The translations under genes and the position numbers were made by a program. From DATKDF01 sp963752045 (GTDB lineage Bacteria > Acidobacteriota > Vicinamibacteria > Vicinamibacterales > SCN-69-37): a stretch of DNA of 64,000 nucleotides. The stretch lies in NCBI GenBank assembly GCA_963752045.1, contig CAVVWN010000002.1, positions 42,693 to 106,692 on the forward strand, in the 5' to 3' direction. A model generated the notes under the pieces. The model made no database searches, was not told the origin of the DNA, and saw only the letters and a program-made list of their open reading frames with translations. This document shows positions 1 through 7,859 of this stretch, piece by piece (position 1 is the first letter of the stretch; every line of letters begins with the position of its first letter).

Positions 1-282
1 GAACGGCACGCGGGCCTTCGCAAAATGAACCCACTGAGCCATCACCTCGAGGTTGTTCACAGACTCGCCGCTCTCGACCTCCACCAGGCCGACGAGCTTC
101 TTCCCATCAGTCAACACGACGTCTGGATAGAACGTGGCCGTGCCAAGCTTCACGGGGGCGGTCTGCTCGTCGCCAATGTTGACGGCAACTTCGCCCTTGC
201 GCTTGTACTTGGCCTGCAGGAACCGAATCAGCCGGTCGTGTTCGAGCTGTTCGCGCACTGGGCGCACGAAGATGGGCGACAC
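1..282 (-). CDS. Partial PD-(D/E)XK nuclease-like protein (C-terminus off window)
   Basis: An open frame on the minus strand starts at GTG 282, six bases after a GGGAGG ribosome site, and runs off the left edge (94 codons seen). The visible part has a conserved-looking core, FYPDVVLTDGKKLVGLVEVE, which resembles the Asp ... Glu-x-Glu spacing of restriction-endonuclease-like (PD-(D/E)XK) folds. The family is inferred from that motif only. It is divergent from the response regulator at 399. No ATG exists, which makes it easy to overlook. It could instead be an unrelated hypothetical protein. Confidence 0.55.
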   Translation of the reverse strand, partial: MSPIFVRPVREQLEHDRLIRFLQAKYKRKGEVAVNIGDEQTAPVKLGTATFYPDVVLTDGKKLVGLVEVESGESVNNLEVMAQWVHFAKARVPF

Positions 283-398
283 GGAGCCTCCCGCGCTCTT
301 AGGTCTTATGCCCGAACACACGAAAACCCCCCGTCGGGCAGGAAGATAAGGGGCGCGTGTATCCTAACACTTTCCGGCCAATGCCATAATCCTTTCAG

Positions 399-791
399 GT
401 GGCGAGGATCCTCATCGTCGACGATGACCCGGTGGTGAGCCTGACGTTGTCGCGCATGCTCGAATGGACCGGCCACGAGGCGGTTCTGGCCGAATCGGCC
501 CGATCAGGCCTCGAACGAGTGGCCGAGGGCGCGCCGGACGCGATCATCCTCGACATGCGGATGCCCGGCATGAACGGCCTCGATTTTCTGAGGGAACTCA
601 GAGCGTCCCCCGCGCATGGCGCCCTTCCGGTCGGCATCGTCACGGGAGACTACTTCATGAATGAGCACGTCCTGGCGGAGCTCGCGGCCCTTGGCGCTAC
701 CGTCCGCTACAAGCCGATCTGGGTGGAGGACCTGTCGGCGCTGCTCGAAGTCCTCCTTGGAGGGCGGCCGTCATCGGCCGCCGAGAAATGA
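399..791 (+). CDS. Single-domain response regulator (REC only)
   Basis: The 130-residue protein is a stand-alone CheY-like receiver. The acidic triad is present (D8-D10 after ILIV), the phospho-acceptor is D52 in IILDMRMPGMNG, the switch Thr lies in VTGD, and the conserved Lys is K105 in YKPI. There is no output domain, so it probably works through protein contact or a phosphorelay; no histidine kinase is in the window. The start is GTG 399 with no clear ribosome site, and a CATAAT -10-like hexamer sits eight bases upstream, so a leaderless transcript is possible. Its TGA overlaps the arginase ATG, suggesting translational coupling. Confidence 0.85.
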   Translation: MARILIVDDDPVVSLTLSRMLEWTGHEAVLAESARSGLERVAEGAPDAIILDMRMPGMNGLDFLRELRASPAHGALPVGIVTGDYFMNEHVLAELAALGATVRYKPIWVEDLSALLEVLLGGRPSSAAEK

Positions 792-1702
792 TGAGCCGGC
801 CGGTCCATATCCACGGTGTGCAGCTCGATCTGGGCGGCGGACGACGAGGCGTCGACATGGGCCCCTCGGCGGTCCGCATCGCGGGGCTTGGCGAACGCCT
901 CGCGAGCCTCGGGTGCGTCGTCATCGACCGGGGCGACCTATCGGCGCCAATTCCGGAGACCCGCGTGGCCCGCGATCCGAAGAAGCGGTACATCCGCGAA
1001 ATCGCCCGCGTCTGCCAGCGCCTGTACCAGCAGGTCTACCAGTCGCTCTCGTCGGGCGCGTTGCCGGTCGTGCTCGGCGGCGACCACTCACTCGCGGCCG
1101 GCTCGGTCGCCGCGTCCGCCGACTATGCCGCGGCCAGCAAGCGCGAGATCGGTCTGCTCTGGGTCGATGCGCACGGCGATATGAACACGCCGGAAACCAC
1201 GCTGAGCGGCAACGTGCACGGAATGCCGCTCGCCGCTCTGCTCGGCCCCGAGCCGGCCGAACTGGCCCGGATCCGCCAGCGCGTGCCGCACGTCCGGCCC
1301 GACAAGACCGTACTCATCGGGTTGCGGGATGTCGATCGCCTCGAGCGGGAGCGCATCAAGTCGTCGGGCGTGCATGTCTTCACGATGAAGGACATCGACA
1401 AGCACGGCATTGCCACGGTGATGAAGCGGGCGATCGCGCTTGCGGGCAAGGACACGATGGGCATCCACGTCTCGTTCGACGTCGACGTCTGCGATCCCTC
1501 GGTCGCCCCGGGCGTCGGCACGCCCGTGCGCGGCGGCCTCGACTACCGGGAGGCCCACATGGTCATGGAGATGGTTGCCGACTCCGGCCGGTTGCTGGCG
1601 CTCGACCTGGTCGAGGTCAATCCCATCCTCGACATCCAGAATCAAACGGCGATTCTCGGTGCCGGCCTGATCGCGTCGGCGACCGGCATGCGGATTCTGT
1701 AG
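788..1702 (+). CDS. rocF: Arginase
   Basis: A 304-residue ureohydrolase of the arginase branch, hydrolysing L-arginine to ornithine and urea. The binuclear Mn site is complete: GGDHS (H100), DAHGDMN (D127, H129, D131) and SFDVDVCDP (D231, D233). The arginase signature PGVGTPVRGG follows. N-terminal GVDMGPSAVR is also typical of arginases rather than agmatinases. The ATG overlaps the stop of the receiver gene; a second in-frame ATG lies three bases on. Formimidoylglutamase, a relative that would fit the hut genes at 37 kb, is less likely from these motifs and the distance. Confidence 0.9.
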   Translation: MMSRPVHIHGVQLDLGGGRRGVDMGPSAVRIAGLGERLASLGCVVIDRGDLSAPIPETRVARDPKKRYIREIARVCQRLYQQVYQSLSSGALPVVLGGDHSLAAGSVAASADYAAASKREIGLLWVDAHGDMNTPETTLSGNVHGMPLAALLGPEPAELARIRQRVPHVRPDKTVLIGLRDVDRLERERIKSSGVHVFTMKDIDKHGIATVMKRAIALAGKDTMGIHVSFDVDVCDPSVAPGVGTPVRGGLDYREAHMVMEMVADSGRLLALDLVEVNPILDIQNQTAILGAGLIASATGMRIL

Positions 1703-1753
1703 AGCGGTTTCGATTTCGGTCTAGTGGCGCGGGGTGGGCGTCAGGTCGAAATG

Positions 1754-1828
1754 TGGTGGGCCGCGGAGGAATCGAACCTCCGACCCTCTGGTTAAAAGCC
1801 AGGTGCTCTACCCCTGAGCTAGCGGCCC
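1754..1828 (-). tRNA. tRNA-Lys(TTT)
   Basis: The reverse complement folds as a cloverleaf. The acceptor GGGCCGC pairs with GCGGCCC, the anticodon stem CCTGG/CCAGG holds the loop CTTTTAA (anticodon TTT), and the T loop is GGTTCGATTCC. The 3' CCA is encoded (1754-1756). It sits between arginase and the aminotransferase. Confidence 0.95.
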
Positions 1829-1870
1829 ACTGGGTCCGACATCGGTACTACACGGCCGAGAGTTCCTGGC

Positions 1871-3010
1871 CTATCGCTGGCGGAGTGTGTCGAAGCACGT
1901 CCCGGCGCGAGCGAGGCCTTCGGCGAAGATGTCGGGCCGCTGGCCGATGCCGAGCCGCAGATGGTGCTCGTAGCCGAACGCCGATCCGGGGGCCAGCATG
2001 ACGCTGTACTCTTCCGCCAGTCGATCGGCCAGCTCGAGCGACGCGATGGGCAGATCGTATTTGATGAGGGCGAGCAGACCGCCGCGCGGCGGCGTCCACG
2101 AGAGAAAGTCCGCGCGCGCGGCCATCCAGCGCGCGGCTTCCGCCAGATTCGCACGGACGATCCCGAAGTTCCGCTCGATGATGCGTTCGCGGTGCTTCAT
2201 GCCCAGACGGGCGAGTGCGTCGTTGAGCTTGCCCGGGCTGAGCGTGATGTAGTCGCGCATGCCCCAACAGGTCTGAATCAGGTCCGGCGGCCCCATGATC
2301 CAGCCGATCCGCAGCCCGGGGAGACCGAGCGGTTTCGAGAGCGTGCCCACGCTGACGCCGGCCGGTCCCTGGTCGAACATCGGCGGCGCAAACGGGTCTC
2401 CATCCGGCACCGCCAGCCACCGGTAGGCCTCGTCGCCGATGACGTACGCGCCGACCGACCGCGCCAGCTCGTACACGCGGCGGGCAGCCTCCGGCGAGAG
2501 CATCGCGCCCGTCGGATTGTGCGGCGTGTTCACGACGATCACGCGCGTGTTGGGCCGCACCAGCTTCTCGAGCGCATCGACGTCGTAGCGATAGCCGGTC
2601 TCCGGACCCACTCGCCACAGCGAGACCTCACTTCCAATCGCTTCCGGCACGCTGTAGAGCTGCTGGTAGGCCGGGTACGGGACGATGGCGTGGTCGCCCT
2701 TCTCCAGCAGCACGTTGAACAACAGGAAGTTCGCCTCGATCGCGCCCGTCGTCACCAGGACGTGGTCGGCGTCTCCGTGCGAGTAAGTGGCCGCGATCTG
2801 GCTCCGAAGCTCCTCGGTCCCCCGCGCTTCGCTGTAGCCGAGCGGCGTGGCGAGGATTCGCTCGAGCGTCGCCGCCCGTTCCCCCACAGGCTCGAAGTCG
2901 AGCAGGTCGTTGGTCGTGAGCGGCAGGATCCCGCTTTCGGCGATGTCGTACTGGCAGTGCGTCTCGTGACGCGACATCCAGCGCTCGAGCAGAAAGGTGT
3001 CTATCTTCAC
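1871..3010 (-). CDS. PLP-dependent aminotransferase, class I/II
   Basis: A fold-type I PLP enzyme of 379 residues. NTPHNPTG (161-168) binds the cofactor, D193/Y196 stack on the ring, and K226 in TLSKPLGLPGLRIGW is the Schiff-base lysine. Substrate is not readable; the sequence is reminiscent of aspartate aminotransferase-like and capreomycidine-synthase-like branches. The start ATG 3010 is the natural one, giving the usual short N-terminal helix. It lies downstream of the permease gene on the same strand with a 68-bp gap and just before tRNA-Lys. Confidence 0.85.
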   Translation of the reverse strand: MKIDTFLLERWMSRHETHCQYDIAESGILPLTTNDLLDFEPVGERAATLERILATPLGYSEARGTEELRSQIAATYSHGDADHVLVTTGAIEANFLLFNVLLEKGDHAIVPYPAYQQLYSVPEAIGSEVSLWRVGPETGYRYDVDALEKLVRPNTRVIVVNTPHNPTGAMLSPEAARRVYELARSVGAYVIGDEAYRWLAVPDGDPFAPPMFDQGPAGVSVGTLSKPLGLPGLRIGWIMGPPDLIQTCWGMRDYITLSPGKLNDALARLGMKHRERIIERNFGIVRANLAEAARWMAARADFLSWTPPRGGLLALIKYDLPIASLELADRLAEEYSVMLAPGSAFGYEHHLRLGIGQRPDIFAEGLARAGTCFDTLRQR

Positions 3011-3078
3011 GCCGAGATTCTATAGCGGCTTGGGGCTCCCGCTGACGCCCGGACCAGGCCCGCGCCGGCCGAGGCGCA

Positions 3079-4296
3079 TCAGGTCTCGGAACGCAGCGCG
3101 TCAATCGGGTCGAGCGACGACGCCCGGTGCGCCGGGTAGTACCCGAACACGAGGCTGGCGCCGACGGCGGTCACGACCGCCGCCATCACGGCGTCCCCGG
3201 AGATCACCATCACCCAGCCGAGTTGCTGCATGATGAGCGCCGACCCGCCCCACCCCATGGCGACGCCGAGCGTGCCGCCGATCACGCCGAGCATGGCGGC
3301 CTCGGTGAGGAACTGGAACCGGATGTCGCCCATGCGCGCGCCGACCGCGAGCCGCAGTCCGATCTCGTGCGTCCGTTCGGTGACCGACACCAGCATGATG
3401 TTCATGATGCCGACGCCGCCGACCACCAGGGACACGGACGCGATGGCGATGAGCATCCACGCCATCGTCTCGGTCGCCTCGGCGCGCAGCGTGATCCAGT
3501 CTTCCGGGCGCCGGATGCCAAAGTCGTCGTCCTCGCCCTCCTCGATGCCGTGGCGAATTCGCAGGAGCGCCGAGGCCTGGAATTCGGCACGGTCCATGAG
3601 GTCGGGGTCCGTCACCGAACAGTAAATGTCGTCGATCCACTCCCGGTTGTAGAGGTAGCGCTGGGCGGTCGTGTAGGGCAGGAACATGACGTCATCGCGA
3701 TCGACGCCCCCGCTCGAGGTGCCCTTCGCCTCGAGCACGCCGAGCACCTGAAACGGCATGCGCCCCACGCGCATCGTCGCCCCCACCGGATTCGTCTCTC
3801 CGAACAGGCGCTCTGCCGCCACCTGACCGAGCACCGCGACGCGAGTCTCGCGGGTGATGTCGAAATCGGTGAAGAAGGTCCCGGCCAATAGCTTCCAGTT
3901 GCGAATCTGGAACATCTCCGGCGAGACGCCCACATAGCGCGTGTTCCAGTTCTGATTCCCGACGATGATCTGCTCGCGACCGTCGAGCTGGGGCGAGCAC
4001 ATGGCGATTTCCGGAACCTGGGTGACGATCGCAAACGCGTCCTCAGGTCGAAGCGTGCGAGCCCCGCCCCAGCCGGTGCGGACTCCCGCCGCGTTGTAGC
4101 TGCCAGCCTCGATCCAGATGAAGTTGTCGCCGAGGTTGTCGAGCTGCCGTTCGACCTCGCTGGCGCTGCCTGCTCCGAGCGCAACGGTGCAGATCACGGC
4201 GGCGATCCCGATGCTGATCCCGAGCGTGGTGAGCAGGGTGCGCATGCGATGGCGCAGGAGCGAGTCGATCGACGTCTTGAGCGTGCGAGAGAACAC
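3079..4296 (-). CDS. MacB/FtsX-type ABC transporter permease
   Basis: A four-helix permease of the MacB family. One N-terminal membrane segment (TLLTTLGISIGIAAVIC) is followed by a large periplasmic MacB_PCD domain and three C-terminal segments with the FtsX hallmark ERTHEIGLRLAVGAR. GTG 4296 is chosen because GGAGGT lies eight bases before it; an in-frame ATG at 4314 lies inside that ribosome site. No ATP-binding subunit or membrane-fusion protein is adjacent, so the partner must be encoded elsewhere. The leader is covered by a perfect inverted repeat (4310-4333) that could affect translation. Confidence 0.85.
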   Translation of the reverse strand: MFSRTLKTSIDSLLRHRMRTLLTTLGISIGIAAVICTVALGAGSASEVERQLDNLGDNFIWIEAGSYNAAGVRTGWGGARTLRPEDAFAIVTQVPEIAMCSPQLDGREQIIVGNQNWNTRYVGVSPEMFQIRNWKLLAGTFFTDFDITRETRVAVLGQVAAERLFGETNPVGATMRVGRMPFQVLGVLEAKGTSSGGVDRDDVMFLPYTTAQRYLYNREWIDDIYCSVTDPDLMDRAEFQASALLRIRHGIEEGEDDDFGIRRPEDWITLRAEATETMAWMLIAIASVSLVVGGVGIMNIMLVSVTERTHEIGLRLAVGARMGDIRFQFLTEAAMLGVIGGTLGVAMGWGGSALIMQQLGWVMVISGDAVMAAVVTAVGASLVFGYYPAHRASSLDPIDALRSET

Positions 4297-4309
4297 TGAC
4301 GAACACCTC

Positions 4310-4333
4310 CCCATCTGGCATACTCCAGATGGG
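4310..4333. promoter_or_regulatory. Perfect 9-bp inverted repeat over the permease leader
   Basis: CCCATCTGG and CCAGATGGG face each other across six bases, 14 bp upstream of the permease GTG start and abutting its ribosome site. It could be an operator or an RNA hairpin that masks the ribosome site. Function is inferred from position only. Confidence 0.45.
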
Positions 4334-4369
4334 TATATGGTGTTTACGGCGGCGCACCCTTCGCCTCAG

Positions 4370-5872
4370 TCATGGCCCCTCGCGTGAGGCGCACAGGAAC
4401 CACTGCCCCATCGGCCGCCCCCCCGCGCACGGCCTGTCGCTGATGAGGGGCGCCGACGTCCCTGCCTCGTCAGCCAGCCGCTGATACTCGGAGATGCGGA
4501 CGAAGTCGGTCGAGGCCACGCGCACGCGCTCTCCGGTGAGGAACGTCAACTCGTAGGCGACCCAGTACCCGGCCCTCGCCACCGGAACGCCGGCCTCGAC
4601 GAGGGCTTCGGCGGCCTCCCCCATCTCGTTCGGCACGCGTCCGCCCACGAACGCCCCGACGTAACGCGCGTGGTCGACGATCGATCCGGCCGCCCAGATG
4701 CACACGACGACGACCGCCAGCCGTCGCACCCTGACGTCGGGCTCGAGCGCCATCCACAACGCCGACAGGCCGACCGGCACGAGCAGCGCAAGCAGGAAGT
4801 ATCGCGGCACGGATGCGTCGACGGGCCGCGAAGCCACGTAGACCAGACCGGACAGCAGGCCCGTGCCCAGCAGGTACCAGGCGAACCCGACCTGTCGCGC
4901 CGCGACCCTTCCGCGCCCGGAGAAGGCGAGTTGCCCGACGCGCAGAGCGGCCGCGAGTCCCGCCGCACCGGAGAGCCAGCCGATCCAGGCACGCCCCTGC
5001 GTGCTCACGCCGCCGTCGACGCTGACTCCGCCCAGCATCGACGAGAAGTCGCGGCTGACCCACGTCCATGCTCGAGCGGGCAACTCGGCCGGCGCGAAGG
5101 CCATCCGGCCCGTGAGATTGGCCAGCTGCGAGCCCGCATATCCGCCCACAAGATCGCCGCGGGTTCCCGGCCCCAGGAGGTCCGCGACCGGCAGCAGCGC
5201 CTGGACGACCTCACGCACGAGCACGAATGCCACGGCGACGGTGAGCCACCTGGCGGCAAAGGCGCTCCACGTCTCCCTGCGCCACGCTAGTTCGAGGACG
5301 AGCAGCACGGGTACGGCATAGAACGTGAACTCGCGATTGAGCACGCCCACGGCCAGCACGACGCCGAACGCCCACGCCCGGTGCCGCAACCACCACAGCA
5401 GAACCATGTAGAGAAACGGCTCGATGTTCCCGCCCTGCGCCTCGACGAGCTGAGCCGCGGTGAACGGCGGCGCGAGAGTGAAAAACGCGGTGGCCGCAAG
5501 CGCGAGCAGGGGCCGAAGCCCGCAAGCCCGGTAGAGGAACCCGATCATCAGCCAGCTGACAACCAGATTGGTAAGGATGAGCGAGGCGCGTAGCGAGGCC
5601 ACCGACGACCCGAATGCCAGGATCCACGGAGAGGCCAGCCACGCCTCCACGCCGAGCATGTAGGTCTGGCCGTAGAAAAACAACGGGAAGGCACGCCCCT
5701 GCGCCAGATGCGTGGCCATCAGGCCGACGATGGCCTGGTCCGAATCGAAGTAGGCGTGCTCGTAAACGGCAAAGACGAGGCTCCGGCCGATGACGAAGAG
5801 CGAGGCCAGCGTGATCGCCGTCCACCATTCGCTCGAGCCTCGTCCGGCCGGCATCGGCGGGCATGCTAGCAT
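4370..5872 (-). CDS. Polytopic membrane protein, GT-C (ArnT/PMT-like) glycosyltransferase fold
   Basis: About 500 residues with roughly ten or more hydrophobic segments. After the first segment comes YFDSDQAIVGLMA then GQTYMLGVEAWLASP, the acidic luminal-loop pattern of GT-C glycosyltransferases that use polyprenyl-phosphate sugars (GT39/PMT-like). The C-terminal part is a soluble periplasmic tail. Reading continues open upstream to 6037, but ATG 5872 is chosen because the upstream residues are low-complexity and overlap the divergent gene. Acceptor and sugar cannot be told. It is divergent from another membrane protein, and the two starts share one palindrome. Confidence 0.65.
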   Translation of the reverse strand: MLACPPMPAGRGSSEWWTAITLASLFVIGRSLVFAVYEHAYFDSDQAIVGLMATHLAQGRAFPLFFYGQTYMLGVEAWLASPWILAFGSSVASLRASLILTNLVVSWLMIGFLYRACGLRPLLALAATAFFTLAPPFTAAQLVEAQGGNIEPFLYMVLLWWLRHRAWAFGVVLAVGVLNREFTFYAVPVLLVLELAWRRETWSAFAARWLTVAVAFVLVREVVQALLPVADLLGPGTRGDLVGGYAGSQLANLTGRMAFAPAELPARAWTWVSRDFSSMLGGVSVDGGVSTQGRAWIGWLSGAAGLAAALRVGQLAFSGRGRVAARQVGFAWYLLGTGLLSGLVYVASRPVDASVPRYFLLALLVPVGLSALWMALEPDVRVRRLAVVVVCIWAAGSIVDHARYVGAFVGGRVPNEMGEAAEALVEAGVPVARAGYWVAYELTFLTGERVRVASTDFVRISEYQRLADEAGTSAPLISDRPCAGGRPMGQWFLCASREGP

Positions 5873-5881
5873 GCCCGCCGA
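5854..5881. promoter_or_regulatory. Perfect 28-bp palindrome spanning two divergent start codons
   Basis: The stretch reads identically on both strands, centred on GCATGCTAGCATGC. The plus-strand ATG (5871) and the minus-strand ATG (5872) both fall within it. It may be a dimeric operator controlling both membrane-protein genes, or a hairpin in both leaders. Confidence 0.6.
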
Positions 5882-7682
5882 CTCGATGCCTGACGCGCAG
5901 CGGTCGCAATTGAACGCTTCGGGTGGCTCCTGGCTGCTCGCTCTGCTGGCCCCGGCGCTCGCCCTGAGTGCGGCCACACGCCCAGCGCTCCTGTCCGATC
6001 CGTCCGGCTGCCCCGGCCTCGTCGACTGGCTCCTCATCGTCGTCCTGCGTAGCGTCCCGACGATGGCGATCGGCAGCCTGCTGTGGTGGACGCACGCCGC
6101 GATGGTGCTCGCGGCAACGACCGGGTTCTGGATACTGGTTCGCCGTCAAGGGGCCCATCCCCTCGTAGCCGCCGGACTCGCCGCTGGCTTCGCGTTCACA
6201 CTTCCATTTGCCTTTGCCCTGACTCCGACGCCCGTCGGCGCGTACGCCGCGGCCACGCTCGTGCTGTGCTGCATCAGGCCGCATGCGCCTCCGGCATGGT
6301 CATCAGCCAGCCTCCTGTCGACGATGGGCCTCGCGCTGTTTGCGCTGATGGCGCCGGCGATGGCATTACCCGCCGGAGTTGCGGCTGGGCTGCTTGTCTG
6401 GATCGACCGCCGGGGCACCGGAGTCACGAGGCGAGCGGCCGCGGCCATCGCCGCGGCGATGGCAACCGTCATCGCGCCGTCGCTGCTGATGGCTGCCGTG
6501 CCGGGGCCGCCTCCCCTCGTCGAAGCGACGGTCCCGGTCTTGGGCTGTGTTCCCGCGTTGCTCACGGGCGGGGCCACGGCGTTCGGCGACGGCTACCGGC
6601 TCGTGCTGGACTCGACCGGCCCGCTTGTCCTGACGCTCGCGCTCTTCGGGGCCTTCGCAGACCGGACGCGCGCCGGAGACCCGCGCGTCTGGGTGATTGC
6701 GGCGCTCGCAGCCGTCTCACTGCTCATCTCGTCGGAAGGGGATTCCGGGGCCGCCGCGCCGGCGCTCGTCTCCGCCTGGGTTCTCGCGGCGGCCGGCGTC
6801 GGCGCCCTTGCCCGTGCCTCGCTCGCGCGGGGAGCGCGGCCGGTGGCGGCCTGGACACTCGGCCTCGCCATTCCGCTCCTCACCTGGGCGGCGACGAGCC
6901 GGCAGCCGGTCGATCCCGACGAGACACCGCTCGGGCACGAATCGCTCTCGCGAACGTCCTTCGCGCGGCTGCTCGGGACGCTCCCGGACAAGTCGGCCCT
7001 CGTCGAGGAGGACGCGGTTTCCGAGCTTCTGCTGCGGAGCCTCGACGGCTGGTGGCAGGCCACGGGAAAGGACCTCGCGCTCGTGCCCCGCGATGCCGAC
7101 GCGATTCGGGCCGCGCTTCGCACGCGCGGCGTGTACGCGTTGCCGCGTGCACAGCGGTCCCTCCAGCATCGCGGTGTTCGGCTCAGTGACGGCGGTCTGC
7201 TGGCGAACGGAGCGGCCACGGTGCTGTCGAGCACGCCGTGCGCGGCGCTGGCTGGTTCGTGGATGGCGCTGCCGGACGCCGACGGCCTGCGGGGTTTTGC
7301 GGTCGTCGCCGGCGCGAAGCCCGCCCGCGGTCCCTTCCTGATCTATGCCGGTGGCCATGCGGCACTCGATCCAGCGCCGGCCGACTGGCCGCCGAGAACC
7401 CGCCGCGGATTCTTCGCCGAGGGCTTCACGACGGCAACCGAAGACGAGCGCGCGCGACTCGGCGAGGCTCTGGCGCGCGACGGTGCGCCGGCAGACCGTC
7501 CCGTCATGGAATCGCCGTTCGTGGTCCGACTGGAACTCTGGCGCACGCCGGATGCGCCGCTCGCGCTCGCGGTCGCCGTGAGCTCGCCCGTTTCGTACGT
7601 ACTCGCCAGAACTGTCGGCGGGCCGGTCGCACCTCGCACGCGCCTCTGCGCGTCGTTTCCCTTCGACGTCGGCCGCTTCTGA
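5871..7682 (+). CDS. Large hypothetical membrane protein
   Basis: A 603-residue protein. The N-terminal two thirds has many hydrophobic segments (for example WLLALLAPALALSAATR and LALFALMAPAMALPAGVAAG). The C-terminal third, from about residue 370, looks soluble and periplasmic. It resembles in layout, not in motif, the divergent GT-C-like protein, so a glycosyltransferase or flippase-like role is possible but not shown. ATG 5871 lies in the palindrome; ATG 5886 is an alternative start. Upstream codons to 5790 overlap the opposite gene and were left out. Confidence 0.6.
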   Translation: MPADSMPDAQRSQLNASGGSWLLALLAPALALSAATRPALLSDPSGCPGLVDWLLIVVLRSVPTMAIGSLLWWTHAAMVLAATTGFWILVRRQGAHPLVAAGLAAGFAFTLPFAFALTPTPVGAYAAATLVLCCIRPHAPPAWSSASLLSTMGLALFALMAPAMALPAGVAAGLLVWIDRRGTGVTRRAAAAIAAAMATVIAPSLLMAAVPGPPPLVEATVPVLGCVPALLTGGATAFGDGYRLVLDSTGPLVLTLALFGAFADRTRAGDPRVWVIAALAAVSLLISSEGDSGAAAPALVSAWVLAAAGVGALARASLARGARPVAAWTLGLAIPLLTWAATSRQPVDPDETPLGHESLSRTSFARLLGTLPDKSALVEEDAVSELLLRSLDGWWQATGKDLALVPRDADAIRAALRTRGVYALPRAQRSLQHRGVRLSDGGLLANGAATVLSSTPCAALAGSWMALPDADGLRGFAVVAGAKPARGPFLIYAGGHAALDPAPADWPPRTRRGFFAEGFTTATEDERARLGEALARDGAPADRPVMESPFVVRLELWRTPDAPLALAVAVSSPVSYVLARTVGGPVAPRTRLCASFPFDVGRF

Positions 7683-7859
7683 AGCGGTTTGCAGCCTCCA
7701 ACGTAACCACCGGGTAACGAACGGGGTCTCGCGCGCGGTCTTTTAACCGACCGTTAACACCGGCTTTGTACCGGGATCATCCCCGCCTCCTAGCATCAGG
7801 CCCGGGATGCTTGCGGAGTGATTCCGCGCGTCGTTCGTACCCTTCGGAGGTTTCATCAC

